From JAHFUA01 sp963808725 (GTDB lineage: Bacteria > Acidobacteriota > Terriglobia > Terriglobales > Acidobacteriaceae): 64,000 nt of DNA. The notes beneath the pieces were generated by a model. It made no database searches. It saw nothing but the letters and a program-made list of their open reading frames with translations, and was not told where the DNA came from. Below, piece after piece: positions 37,841 through 46,751 of the stretch. Numbering within the stretch: the stretch's first letter is position 1; every line of letters begins with the position of its first letter. The DNA is taken from the NCBI GenBank assembly GCA_963808725.1, contig CAWEGO010000001.1, positions 992,001 to 1,056,000 of the forward strand, in the 5' to 3' direction. The position numbers were made by a program, and so were the translations under genes.

Positions 37841-39543
37841 TATCGTACTCCGGAGGAACCGAGCGCGTTGTTCACCATCTCCTGGGCTTCCCTCACGATC
37901 GCGTTCAAATGGGTCGGGTTCTTGAAGCTTTCAGCGTATATCTTGTAGATGTCCTCCGTGCCCGACGGCCTGGCGGCAAACCAGCCGCTCTTTGCCACGA
38001 CCTTAAGGCCTCCGATGGGAGCACCATTGCCCGGCGCTTTGGTCAGCTTGGCCATGATGGGCTCGCCCGCCAGGTCCGACTCCTTTACCGCGTCAGGTGA
38101 GAGCTTTTGCAATTTTGTTTTCTGCCCGGGGGTGGCGGGCGCGTCGATGCGCGTGTAGTACGGGCTGCCGAACTCCGCCGTCAGTTCGCGGTAGTGCTCA
38201 CCGGGATCCTTGTCCGTGCGGGCGGTAATTTCCGCTGCCAGCAGGTCCATGATTGGCCCGTCTTTGTCGGTCGTCCAAACCGTTCCGTCAAGACGAAGGA
38301 AACTGGCGCCAGCGCTCTCTTCCCCGCCGAAACAGTACGAACCGTCGACCAGGCCCGGCACAAACCACTTAAAGCCCACCGGCACTTCACGCAACTGGCG
38401 GCCGAGCTTTTGGACCACCCTATCGATCATGCTGCTGCTCACCAGCGTCTTCCCCACTGCGGAATCCCGACGCCACTGTGGGCGGTGCGTTAGCAAATAC
38501 CGGATCGAGACCGCGAGATAATGGTTCGGGTTCATCAAACCCGCAACGGGAGTGACGATCCCGTGTCGGTCCGCGTCCGTATCATTGGCGAAAGCCACCT
38601 GATATTTATCTTTCAGCGCGACGAGCCGTGCCATCGCATATGGACTGGAACAATCCATGCGGATCTTGCCATCATGATCGACGGTCATAAAAGAGAAGGT
38701 CGGGTCAATCGTTGGATTTACGACCACGATGTCCAGTCCGTAAATGGAGTTGATCGGCTCCCAATACGGTCGCGCCGCTCCGCCCAGCGGGTCCACGCCA
38801 AGTTTGAGGTGGGCGCTGCGAATCGCATCCATATCAACGACGTTCTTGAGATCACGAACGTACGGCAGGACGAAATCTTCCTGGTGCGTGGATGCAGCCT
38901 GGATAGCTTTGTTGAACGGAACTCGCTTGACCCCTGCATTCCCGGCTCGCAGCAGTTCGTTCGCCCGGGTTTCGACCCAGTGGGTCACGTCGGTATCGGC
39001 CGGACCGCCGTTGGTTGGGTTGTACTTGAAGCCTCCATCCTCCGGCGGGTTGTGCGACGGCGTAACCACGATGCCGTCAGCGAGGTGCTCCTTCCGCCCG
39101 CGGTTGTAAACCAGAATGGCTCGCGAGATGACGGGAGTCGGAGTCACGCCGTCGCCTTGCTGGATGATTGTCTCCACGTTGTTCGCCGCCAGCACCTCGA
39201 GCGCGGTGCGCTGGGCGGGCCCCGACACCGCGTGGGTGTCTTTCCCCATGTAGAGTGGGCCGTCCGTTCCATGGTCCCGCCGGTAGTCGCAGATCGCCTG
39301 GGTAATGGCCAGAATGTGCGCTTCGGTGAATGTGCCGTGCAGAGGCGAGCCGCGGTGTCCGCTGGTACCGAAGCTAACTAACTGGTTGGGATCATGGACG
39401 TCGGGCTTGCGGTCAAAATATTCCCTTTCCAGGCGAGCCACGTCCACCAGCATCTCCTTGGGAGCGGGTTTGCCTGCGAGCGGCGAAATCGCAGTTCCGT
39501 TAGCTGTGCCGGCCATGGATCGTGTTTCTAAAGTACTGGGCAT
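37840..39543 (-). CDS. pgm: Phosphoglucomutase (alpha-D-glucose-phosphate-specific)
   Basis: The start is ATG 39543 with GGAAGGTGG upstream, overlapping the glgP stop by 16 bases. The 567-aa protein has the substrate/metal motifs of alpha-phosphohexomutases: FGTSGHRGSPLHGTFTE, active-site serine in VVTPSHNPPEDGGFKYNP, metal loop FANDTDADRHGIVTP, GGEESAGASFL, and phosphate-binding ARPSGTEDIYKIYAESF. It converts glucose-1-P from GlgP into glucose-6-P. The frame is intact and translationally coupled to glgP. Confidence 0.96.
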   Translation of the reverse strand: MPSTLETRSMAGTANGTAISPLAGKPAPKEMLVDVARLEREYFDRKPDVHDPNQLVSFGTSGHRGSPLHGTFTEAHILAITQAICDYRRDHGTDGPLYMGKDTHAVSGPAQRTALEVLAANNVETIIQQGDGVTPTPVISRAILVYNRGRKEHLADGIVVTPSHNPPEDGGFKYNPTNGGPADTDVTHWVETRANELLRAGNAGVKRVPFNKAIQAASTHQEDFVLPYVRDLKNVVDMDAIRSAHLKLGVDPLGGAARPYWEPINSIYGLDIVVVNPTIDPTFSFMTVDHDGKIRMDCSSPYAMARLVALKDKYQVAFANDTDADRHGIVTPVAGLMNPNHYLAVSIRYLLTHRPQWRRDSAVGKTLVSSSMIDRVVQKLGRQLREVPVGFKWFVPGLVDGSYCFGGEESAGASFLRLDGTVWTTDKDGPIMDLLAAEITARTDKDPGEHYRELTAEFGSPYYTRIDAPATPGQKTKLQKLSPDAVKESDLAGEPIMAKLTKAPGNGAPIGGLKVVAKSGWFAARPSGTEDIYKIYAESFKNPTHLNAIVREAQEMVNNALGSSGVR

Positions 39544-42056
39544 GGTTCCACCTTCCAGATTTGGGATGCATATTCAGCAATGGCGCGGTCGCTCGAAAAC
39601 TTCCCGGAGCTCGCCACATTCAGGATTGCTTTATGCGCCCACGCGCCAGGATCGGCATATAGGGCGCCGAGCTGTTCCTGCGCGTGGCAGTAGGAGGTCA
39701 GGTCCGCCAAGTGCATGTAGTAATCGCCGTGGGTCAGCAGCATGTCGCGCAGCGGAGCGAACACTCCGGGTTCGTTGCGGCTGAAGTGGTCCGAGAAAAT
39801 GAGGTCCAGAGCCGCGCGAGTCTCCGGCTCATTCTCGTAGTGCCAGTACGGGTTATACCAAGAGCGGCTGTTCTCGACTTGTTCTACGGTCAGGCCGAAC
39901 AGGAAGAAGTTCTCTTCCCCAGCCTCCTCCGCCATTTCGATGGTGGCGCCGTCACGCGTTCCCACCGTTAAGGCCCCGTTCATCATGAATTTCATATTGC
40001 TCGTTCCGCTGGCTTCGTAGCCGGCAGTCGAGATCTGATTAGAGACGTCGCTGGCTGGAATCAGCCGCTCGGCCAGCGAAACGTTGTACTCCGGAAGGAA
40101 AACGACCTTGAGCCGCCCGCGTGCGACAGGGTCACCATCAATCGTGCCCGCCAGGTTGTTGATGAACTTGATGATCAGCTTGGCCAACTGGTAAGCTGGC
40201 GCCGCTTTGCCGGCGAAGAAGAATGTGCGCGGCACCATCTTCGTGTCCGGATTATTCCGCAGCCGGTTGTAAACGATGACGATTCGCAATGCATTCAGCA
40301 GTTGCCTTTTGTATTCGTGAATGCGCTTGATCTGGCAGTCAAAGATCGTATTCGGATCCACGATCTGCCCCGACGTCGATTTGAGCCAATTGGCAAACTG
40401 CGCTTTGGCCTCGCGCTTAGAGGTGAGAAACCGTTCACGAGCGCCAGGGTCGCCGGCAAACGGCTTGAGTTGCTTGAGCTGGCTCAGGTCGGTAATCCAC
40501 CGGTCGCCGATGATCTCTGTGATTTCACGGGCCAGTGCGGGATTGGCTTCCAGCAGCCAGCGACGCGGTGTCACCCCGTTGGTTTTGTTGTTAAAACGCT
40601 CGGGAAACATTTCGGCCAGATCCTTGACCGTCGTGGTCCGCAGCAGCTTCGAGTGGACCGCGGCCACTCCATTGGTGCTGTGCGTGCCGACGATCGCGAG
40701 GTTGGCCATGCGGATCCTGCGCTGGCTACCCTCTTCCACCAGGCTCACACGCTGGACGCGCCCCTCGTCGCCCGGAAAGCGAACCCGCACTTCGTCGAGG
40801 AGCCGCCGGTTAATCTCGTAGATGATCTCCAGTTGCCGGGGAAGAAGCACCTCGAACCACGCAACCGGCCATTTCTCGAGAGCTTCAGGCAGCAAGGTGT
40901 GATTCGTATAGGCAAGCGCCTTCTTCGTCAGATCCCAGGCGTGATCCCATCCCAGGCGGGCATCGTCCAGCAAGATTCGCATTAATTCAGCGACCGCCAT
41001 GGAAGGGTGGGTGTCATTGAGTTGGATCGCCACCTTCTCGGGCAACTTGTCCCAGTCGGTGTTGTACTGCTGAAAGCGACGCACCAGGTCGGCCATCGAA
41101 CACGCGACCAGAAAATACTCCTGCATGAAGCGCAGTCCTTGCCCTGCGGTCGTGGAATCGTCCGGATACAGCACCCGGGTGAGCGATTCCGCCTCAAGAG
41201 TCTCAGCCAGCGCGCCCACAAAGTCGCCCGTGCCGAATTCCTGAAAATCGAAGTAATCGGGCGCAGCCGCAGCCCAGAGCCGAAGAGTATTTATAGTCTT
41301 CCCTCCGTAGCCCACGACCGGACGATCAAACGGAATACCGAACAGGCTTGACGGCCGGTTTGGGATAACCTGAAGACGACCCGCTCGCAGCTTGAAGGAG
41401 TAGTTCAGCTTGACTTCCACCTGCTGGTGCAGTCGGGCGACCTCCCAGGGATCGCCGTCGCGCAACCAATTGTCGGCATTCTCTTGCTGCCAGCCATTCA
41501 CGATGGATTGTTTGAACATGCCGTACTCATAGCGCAGACCATAGCCGGTGGCTGGGAGTTGCATCGTGGCCATCGAGTCGAGGAAGCACGCCGCGAGCCG
41601 GCCCAAGCCTCCGTTCCCCAGGCCCGCATCCGGCTCCTGTTCGACCAGTTCAAGCCAATCGATACCTTCCTGTTGAACCGCATGCTGCAAAAGGGGGTCG
41701 AGCAATAGGTTGGTGATGTTATTGGCCAACGACCGCCCGATGAGAAACTCCATAGAAAGGTAGTAAATGCGCTTGGCATTCTCTCGTTCATACGTGGTCT
41801 TCGTCTGCACCCAGCGTTGTGCGAGGACGTCGCGAACGGAGCGCGATAACGCCTCAAAGCGCTCGCGCGCACTCGCTACCTTCGGGTCGATCGCGCGGTC
41901 AAAAAGCAGATGCCGCTCATAGAATGCGTCTTTCGTCCCAACAAACGGAATCGGCCCCCACCCGTACTGCTGGAGACGTTCTGAGAGGCTGGCTGAGCTG
42001 GTTGTGATGGGGACGATTGTCGCGGACTTCGGCTGCACCACCCTCGTTGTGCTCAT
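39528..42056 (-). CDS. glgP: Glycogen/starch phosphorylase (classical GT35)
   Basis: This 842-aa enzyme starts at ATG 42056 and has classical glycogen phosphorylase motifs: IYYLSMEFLIGRSLANNI, GLGNGGLGRLAACFLDSMA, QLNDTHPSMAVAELMRIL, RIHEYKRQLLNALRIV. The pyridoxal-phosphate site is EASGTSNMKFMMNGALTVG (about residue 680). It lacks the DUF3417-type domain of the phosphorylase at 14130. It releases glucose-1-P from glycogen and is first in the minus-strand cluster, with pgm overlapping its stop. The regulatory AMP site of animal enzymes is not evident. Confidence 0.96.
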   Translation of the reverse strand: MSTTRVVQPKSATIVPITTSSASLSERLQQYGWGPIPFVGTKDAFYERHLLFDRAIDPKVASARERFEALSRSVRDVLAQRWVQTKTTYERENAKRIYYLSMEFLIGRSLANNITNLLLDPLLQHAVQQEGIDWLELVEQEPDAGLGNGGLGRLAACFLDSMATMQLPATGYGLRYEYGMFKQSIVNGWQQENADNWLRDGDPWEVARLHQQVEVKLNYSFKLRAGRLQVIPNRPSSLFGIPFDRPVVGYGGKTINTLRLWAAAAPDYFDFQEFGTGDFVGALAETLEAESLTRVLYPDDSTTAGQGLRFMQEYFLVACSMADLVRRFQQYNTDWDKLPEKVAIQLNDTHPSMAVAELMRILLDDARLGWDHAWDLTKKALAYTNHTLLPEALEKWPVAWFEVLLPRQLEIIYEINRRLLDEVRVRFPGDEGRVQRVSLVEEGSQRRIRMANLAIVGTHSTNGVAAVHSKLLRTTTVKDLAEMFPERFNNKTNGVTPRRWLLEANPALAREITEIIGDRWITDLSQLKQLKPFAGDPGARERFLTSKREAKAQFANWLKSTSGQIVDPNTIFDCQIKRIHEYKRQLLNALRIVIVYNRLRNNPDTKMVPRTFFFAGKAAPAYQLAKLIIKFINNLAGTIDGDPVARGRLKVVFLPEYNVSLAERLIPASDVSNQISTAGYEASGTSNMKFMMNGALTVGTRDGATIEMAEEAGEENFFLFGLTVEQVENSRSWYNPYWHYENEPETRAALDLIFSDHFSRNEPGVFAPLRDMLLTHGDYYMHLADLTSYCHAQEQLGALYADPGAWAHKAILNVASSGKFSSDRAIAEYASQIWKVEPCPVL

Positions 42057-42180
42057 GCGCGATCCTGGTAACCTGTCTTAGATGAAGTCGGTTGCATTCA
42101 AGACCCAGAAAGTAAAAACTTCTCGCCGACTCCCACTCCAACCACGCCGACTGTACGGCGGGCCTGTATCAATGGGGCAG

Positions 42181-43608
42181 TCATCTTCGATTATCGGTCT
42201 GGGGCTCGGTGTGGATCAGCACTTTGAACAGCTCGGGCTCTTCTTGCTTGAAGCGGATCTCCAGCTCGGTGGAGATGTCGTGCACGCGTGCCAGCGGCAG
42301 CGTGTCCGGCAGGGTGCAGTGGCAGGAGACGTTGATGTGGCTGCCAGCTCGTTTCAGCGTGATCTCGTGCATATCGAGGATCTCGGGAAACTGGCCCGCG
42401 ATGCGGCGCAGCCGGCTCTCGAGCGCTGGATCGCGAATCTCGTCGGTGGCCTCGATGTGCGCCGGCTCGCTCTCGATGTGGGTCAGGATGGAGGAAATCT
42501 GCGGCACCTCGGCGCGAATGTCGCCTTCCAGGCGGGTCACCAGGTCGTGCGCCTCCTTGAGCGGCATGCCCTCGTCGAGTTCCAAGTGCTGCTCCACGTG
42601 AAGGAAGCCGCCGAAGTCCTGCACGTTGACCTCGTGCACGTTGAGGTTGCTGCGTGCGGCCACCCCGCGGATGCGGTCGAACAGGTTCTCCTCCCGCGGC
42701 GCACGGGGGATGGGGTGTATCACTACGTCGGCATCGGGAAGAACGTGGTGGACGGCCTCCTCCACGTCTTCCGCCACCTGCTCTGACTTCTGGAAGGTGA
42801 CGTTGCGACGCAGCGCCACCGAGAGGTCGGCGAAATAGCGGTTGCCGGCGCGGCGGATGCGGACCCGGTCCACGTCCACCACGCTTTCTACCCGCCCCAC
42901 TTCGTCGAGGATGCGGGCGCGCACGTCCGTGGGCGCGGCATCCAGGAGCGCGTCGATGGTCTGGCGCGCCAGCCGCGAGCTGACGTACACCACCACCCCG
43001 GCGACGATCAGCGCGGCGATAGGGTCGGCGTGGCGCAGCCAGCCGACGTTGAAGCGGTGGCCGAGCGCCACCAGCACCAGGCCGAGAATGACCACGCCGC
43101 TCGACCAGATGTCGGTGGAGAAGTGCAAGGCATCAGCCTGCAGGGCCTGGCTGTCGTATTTGTCGGCGACGCGCCGCAGCGCCCGCGAGCGCCACCAGTC
43201 CACTGTCATCGAGGCCAACATCACCAGGAATGCAGCCAATGTCGGCTCGATCTCGACGTGGTGGAAGAACAACCGCCGGATGGCCTCGTACACGATCCAC
43301 ACGCAGGTGAGCAGCAGCAGGGCGGTCTCGAGGAAGGCGGAAAAGTTCTCGACTTTGCCGTGGCCGTACTGGTGGTCGGCGTCGGCCGGCTTGTCGGAAA
43401 CCCGCACCGAGAGCAAGGTGATGAAGGCGGCAATCAGGTCCAGCCCGGAATGCGCCGCCTCGGAGAGAATGCCCAGGCTGCCGGTAGTGACGCCGACCAC
43501 CACCTTGAGCGCGGTGATGGCGGTGGCCGCCAGCACGGAGTTGAACGCTACCCCGCGCTTCTCCACGCGCATGTCGCTGGCGCCGGCGTTGAGGTTGGGC
43601 GCAGCCAT
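42181..43608 (-). CDS. Cation diffusion facilitator with extended C-terminus
   Basis: The start is ATG 43608 (CGGAG upstream). Residues about 20-230 form the six-helix CDF membrane domain with transport-site motifs SEAAHSGLDLIAAF and QADALHFSTDIWSSG (HxxxD in each). The hydrophilic loop has DHQYGHGKVENFSA. The C-terminal region of about 240 residues holds at least two ferredoxin-like dimerisation domains (SVALRRNVTFQKSEQVAED; HVEQHLELDEGMPLKEAHD), longer than the usual single domain. It probably exports Zn2+, Fe2+, Mn2+ or similar ions; the ion is not determined. Confidence 0.9.
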   Translation of the reverse strand: MAAPNLNAGASDMRVEKRGVAFNSVLAATAITALKVVVGVTTGSLGILSEAAHSGLDLIAAFITLLSVRVSDKPADADHQYGHGKVENFSAFLETALLLLTCVWIVYEAIRRLFFHHVEIEPTLAAFLVMLASMTVDWWRSRALRRVADKYDSQALQADALHFSTDIWSSGVVILGLVLVALGHRFNVGWLRHADPIAALIVAGVVVYVSSRLARQTIDALLDAAPTDVRARILDEVGRVESVVDVDRVRIRRAGNRYFADLSVALRRNVTFQKSEQVAEDVEEAVHHVLPDADVVIHPIPRAPREENLFDRIRGVAARSNLNVHEVNVQDFGGFLHVEQHLELDEGMPLKEAHDLVTRLEGDIRAEVPQISSILTHIESEPAHIEATDEIRDPALESRLRRIAGQFPEILDMHEITLKRAGSHINVSCHCTLPDTLPLARVHDISTELEIRFKQEEPELFKVLIHTEPQTDNRR

Positions 43609-43721
43609 CTCCGGGCATTTTACGCTTGTGGTGCGGAGCGCCGAACCCACACCCCGTGCCCCCGCCAGCCGTGGGAGCTTGTGCTAGCATGACCAGAGAC
43701 CTCCAAGGAGTGATGCGCCCT

Positions 43722-44864
43722 ATGCGTTCTTTGGTTCTGCTAGTGATGATGTGCCTGTGTATTCTTCTGGCCGCGGGACAGACGAGTTCCCCTCAGGCCC
43801 CGACCCCCACCCCTGATGCCGCCGCGCCCGCGCCGTCGCCTTCGGCCAAGCAGCAGGCTGCAGAGGCCGAGAAAGTAGCGCCGGATGCGGCTGTGGTCAC
43901 CATCAAAGGGCTGTGCTCGACTACTGCGCCCAAGGTAGCGGCGAGCAGGCCGGCCCACGCTTCCGCGGCGGCCAAGCCCGCCGCCTGCCAGACGGTGATT
44001 ACCAAGAAACAACTGGAGTTGGTGATCGAGACGGTCCGGCCAAATCTGCCGCCCGGGCAACGGCGGATGCTGGCGCAACAGTATGTCGAGCTGTTGGTGG
44101 TGGCTAGCGCCGCCACCAAGGCCGGTGTCGAAAAAGAGCCCAAAGTGCAGGAACAGCTCCGGCTGCAGAAATTGCAGGTCCTGGCCACCGCCTACTCGAA
44201 GGAGCGGCAGCAGAAGGAAGCGGAAGTCCCGGAAGCCGACATTGAGAAGTACTACAAGGAGAATGCGGCGAAGTACGAGGAGGCCAAGCTGCTGAGGATC
44301 TACATTCCTATGGTCACGCAGGAGGGAAAGCCGCCCGACGCCGCGGCCAGCAAAGCCCTGGCTGAGAAGATCCAGCAGCGCGCGGCTGCGGGCGAGGACT
44401 TCGACAAACTCCAGAAGGAAGCTTTCAGCGCCGCCAGCAACAAGGGCACGGCCCCGCCCGTGGATCTGGGGGAACGCCGCCGTGGCACCCTTCCGCCCAA
44501 GCAGGAAGAGGCCGTGTTCGTCCTGAAGGTCGGTGAAGTCTCTGCTGCCTTGGATGAGCCTTCCGGGTACTACATCTACAAACTGGTCAGCAAGGATACC
44601 GTTCCGCTGGACAAAGTGCACGACGAGATCAAGGGTACGCTGGGCCGGGAGCACCTGCGCGAAAGCATGGAGAAGCTGCGCAGTTCCGTGGAGTCGACCT
44701 ACAACCCGGAGTACTTTGGGAGTGCGGCTCCGATGCCGCCCGCCGGAGAGATCCATCCGCCTGCCCCGGCGGGACGGCCGGCGCCCACACCGCCAGCAGC
44801 CCCGCCGCAGCCGCCGGCGCCCGCGCAACCGGCAACACCTCCGGCTCCGCCGCCAAGCAAGTAA
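43722..44864 (+). CDS. Periplasmic peptidyl-prolyl isomerase (SurA/parvulin-like)
   Basis: ATG 43722 is chosen because it lies 11 bases after AAGGAG; ATG 43713 is only two bases from it. The protein has a signal peptide (MRSLVLLVMMCLCILLAAG) and a proline/alanine-rich linker. A SurA-type chaperone helix region follows (QLELVIETVRPNLPPGQRRM, EVPEADIEKYYKENAAKYEE), then a PpiC/parvulin domain (LLRIYIPMVTQEG, FVLKVGEVSAALDEPSGYY). It ends in a low-complexity Pro/Ala tail. It likely assists outer-membrane protein folding. Three bases separate it from the epimerase gene. Confidence 0.85.
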   Translation: MRSLVLLVMMCLCILLAAGQTSSPQAPTPTPDAAAPAPSPSAKQQAAEAEKVAPDAAVVTIKGLCSTTAPKVAASRPAHASAAAKPAACQTVITKKQLELVIETVRPNLPPGQRRMLAQQYVELLVVASAATKAGVEKEPKVQEQLRLQKLQVLATAYSKERQQKEAEVPEADIEKYYKENAAKYEEAKLLRIYIPMVTQEGKPPDAAASKALAEKIQQRAAAGEDFDKLQKEAFSAASNKGTAPPVDLGERRRGTLPPKQEEAVFVLKVGEVSAALDEPSGYYIYKLVSKDTVPLDKVHDEIKGTLGREHLRESMEKLRSSVESTYNPEYFGSAAPMPPAGEIHPPAPAGRPAPTPPAAPPQPPAPAQPATPPAPPPSK

Positions 44865-44867
44865 AGG

Positions 44868-45977
44868 ATGTCCGCACCCGAGAAGACGGTGGTGGTCACC
44901 GGCGTAGCCGGCAACCTGGGAGTGCGCCTGCTGCGCGAGGTCCCCGAGTTCGAGGTCTTCGGGCTCGACCTGCATCCCCTGGGGGATGCGTCTGCCGTTC
45001 CGAGCCCTCCGTCCTTCCATTTCCAGACCATCGATCTGGGCGAAGAGCCTTCCAGCCACGAACTGATCGAGTTACTGCGCACGTCGGAGGCGCAGTCGGT
45101 GGTGCACCTGGCGTTTGTCATCGATCCCATGCGCACCGGAGTGCTGGACGTGGACCGCATGTGGCGCATCAACGTGGCCGGTACGGCGCGGGTGATGGAA
45201 GCCATCGCGGTGGTGAATCGCAACGGCGGCGTAATCAAGAAGTTCGTCTATATCAGCAGCGTGGCGGCCTACGGATCGGAGCTCCCCGGGCTGGTGACCG
45301 AGGACCATCCCCTGGCCGGACATACCCTGCCCTACGCCATCCACAAGCGTGAAGCCGACCAGGTGGCGCAGGCACGCGCCAAGACCATGGGTGCCTGCAG
45401 CACCTACATCCTGCGGCCACACATCTTCGCCGGCGCCAGCATGCGCAATTACCTCATCAACATCCTGCGCGGCACGGCCTACGGACAGGGCCGGCTGGGA
45501 CGCTGGCTGGAGAAGCGCGGGCGCAAGCTGCCGGCGTTGATCCCCTATGGCCGCCAGTATCTCGATACCCGCTTCCAGTACGTGCACGTGGACGACATGG
45601 CACGCCTTCTGGCGTGGATTCTGCGGCAGCGCGAGGTGGCGCGGGCGCTCACCATCCTGAACGTAGCCGGACGCGGCGAGGCGCTCACCTTCGAGCATTG
45701 CGCGCAAATCGCCGGGACCAAGGTGACCCGGCTGCCGGGCAAGATCGGCTGCCGCCTGGCGCTCACCGTCGGCTGGGACCTGGGCATCGCCTCCGTACCC
45801 GCCGCGGCCATCCCGTATTTCACCGGCACTTACCTCATGGATACCACCCGGCTGCGGGAATTCCTGGGAACGGATTACGAGGACGTGATCCGCCATACCT
45901 GCGAAGAGGCGCTGGCCGACAGCTTCAAGCACGAGCCCGAGGCGGTGGAAGTGGCTGTGTCGAAGTCCCATCTCTAG
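44868..45977 (+). CDS. NAD-dependent epimerase/dehydratase (extended SDR)
   Basis: This 369-aa protein starts at ATG 44868, three bases after the isomerase stop. It has the extended-SDR dinucleotide loop VVVTGVAGNLGVRLLREV and the catalytic region FVYISSVAAYGSE. The YxxxK motif is YAIHKREADQV (Tyr-Ala-Ile-His-Lys), and QYVHVDDMARLLAWIL is typical of sugar-nucleotide epimerases. The substrate is unknown; envelope sugar metabolism is possible. The gene is followed at once by a terminator hairpin. Confidence 0.88.
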   Translation: MSAPEKTVVVTGVAGNLGVRLLREVPEFEVFGLDLHPLGDASAVPSPPSFHFQTIDLGEEPSSHELIELLRTSEAQSVVHLAFVIDPMRTGVLDVDRMWRINVAGTARVMEAIAVVNRNGGVIKKFVYISSVAAYGSELPGLVTEDHPLAGHTLPYAIHKREADQVAQARAKTMGACSTYILRPHIFAGASMRNYLINILRGTAYGQGRLGRWLEKRGRKLPALIPYGRQYLDTRFQYVHVDDMARLLAWILRQREVARALTILNVAGRGEALTFEHCAQIAGTKVTRLPGKIGCRLALTVGWDLGIASVPAAAIPYFTGTYLMDTTRLREFLGTDYEDVIRHTCEEALADSFKHEPEAVEVAVSKSHL

Positions 45978-45980
45978 AGA

Positions 45981-46005
45981 CGTAGCTCGCTGCTACGGCT
46001 TTTTT
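45981..46005 (+). terminator. Rho-independent terminator of the isomerase-epimerase unit
   Basis: CGTAGC (45981-45986) pairs with GCTACG (45992-45997) around TCGCT, followed by GC and six T (46000-46005). The T-tract lies inside the 3' end of the convergent ubiE gene and is read there as its Lys codons. Confidence 0.75.
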
Positions 46006-46751
46006 CCCCGATACAGCCCCGCAATCCCAAACGTATACGGCGTCCAGCTAGCGCCGGCGAAGCCGGCGGCGCGCATGCGCTCCAGCATCTGCGCAGGATC
46101 GGGGAAGCGTTCGACCGACGCCGGCAGGTAGGCGTATGGTCCGCGCACGCCCGAAATCAAGGTTCCAACAACCGGCAGCACCCGCCGGAAGTACACGCGA
46201 TAGACCTTCCCCAGCCCTCCCCTGGGCTCGCCGAAATCGAGGATGCCCACCTCCCCGCCCGGGCGCAGCACACGAAAGATCTCGCGCAGGCCAGCATCGT
46301 AGTCGGTGAGATTGCGAAAGCCAAAAGCCGAGACTACCAGGTCGAAGCACGCGTTGGGGACGGGCAAAGAGAGAGCGTCGGCTTCGATCAGCTTCACGCG
46401 GCCGCGGGCCTTGCGTCCGGCCAGCGTCAGCATGGTGTGGGAAAAATCCGCGCCGCAAATGGATGCCGAGGCGGCGGCCTGTCGCCGCAGGGCCAGTGCC
46501 ATGTCGGCGGTTCCGCAGCAGAGATCGAGCACGCAGGCGCCGGGACGCGCCAGGATGTGGGCAAAGGTGCGCGCGGCGCGCCGCCACCACAGGCGGTCCA
46601 CGTTCATCGAGAGCAGGTGGTTGAGCAGGTCGTAGCGGGGCGCGATGGCAGTGAACATCTCGCGCACGGCGCGTGCAGCCGCCAGCGGGTCATGGGCGCC
46701 GGCAGGGGCCGCGGCGGCTACTGCGGGTTTGTTGGGTTCGGCCAAGCTCAT
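45993..46751 (-). CDS. ubiE: Demethylmenaquinone/ubiquinone methyltransferase
   Basis: The start is ATG 46751, overlapping the aroB stop (ATGA); the open frame further upstream lies within aroB and is not coding. The 252-aa protein has the UbiE/MenG pattern: MFTAIAPRYDLLNHLLSMN, VLDLCCGTADMALALRR (SAM-binding), ADALSLPVPNACFDLVVSAF, GFRNLTDYDAGLREIFRVL. It methylates the quinone ring in respiratory quinone synthesis. As Acidobacteria use menaquinone, the menG role is more likely than ubiquinone. Confidence 0.93.
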   Translation of the reverse strand: MSLAEPNKPAVAAAAPAGAHDPLAAARAVREMFTAIAPRYDLLNHLLSMNVDRLWWRRAARTFAHILARPGACVLDLCCGTADMALALRRQAAASASICGADFSHTMLTLAGRKARGRVKLIEADALSLPVPNACFDLVVSAFGFRNLTDYDAGLREIFRVLRPGGEVGILDFGEPRGGLGKVYRVYFRRVLPVVGTLISGVRGPYAYLPASVERFPDPAQMLERMRAAGFAGASWTPYTFGIAGLYRGKKP

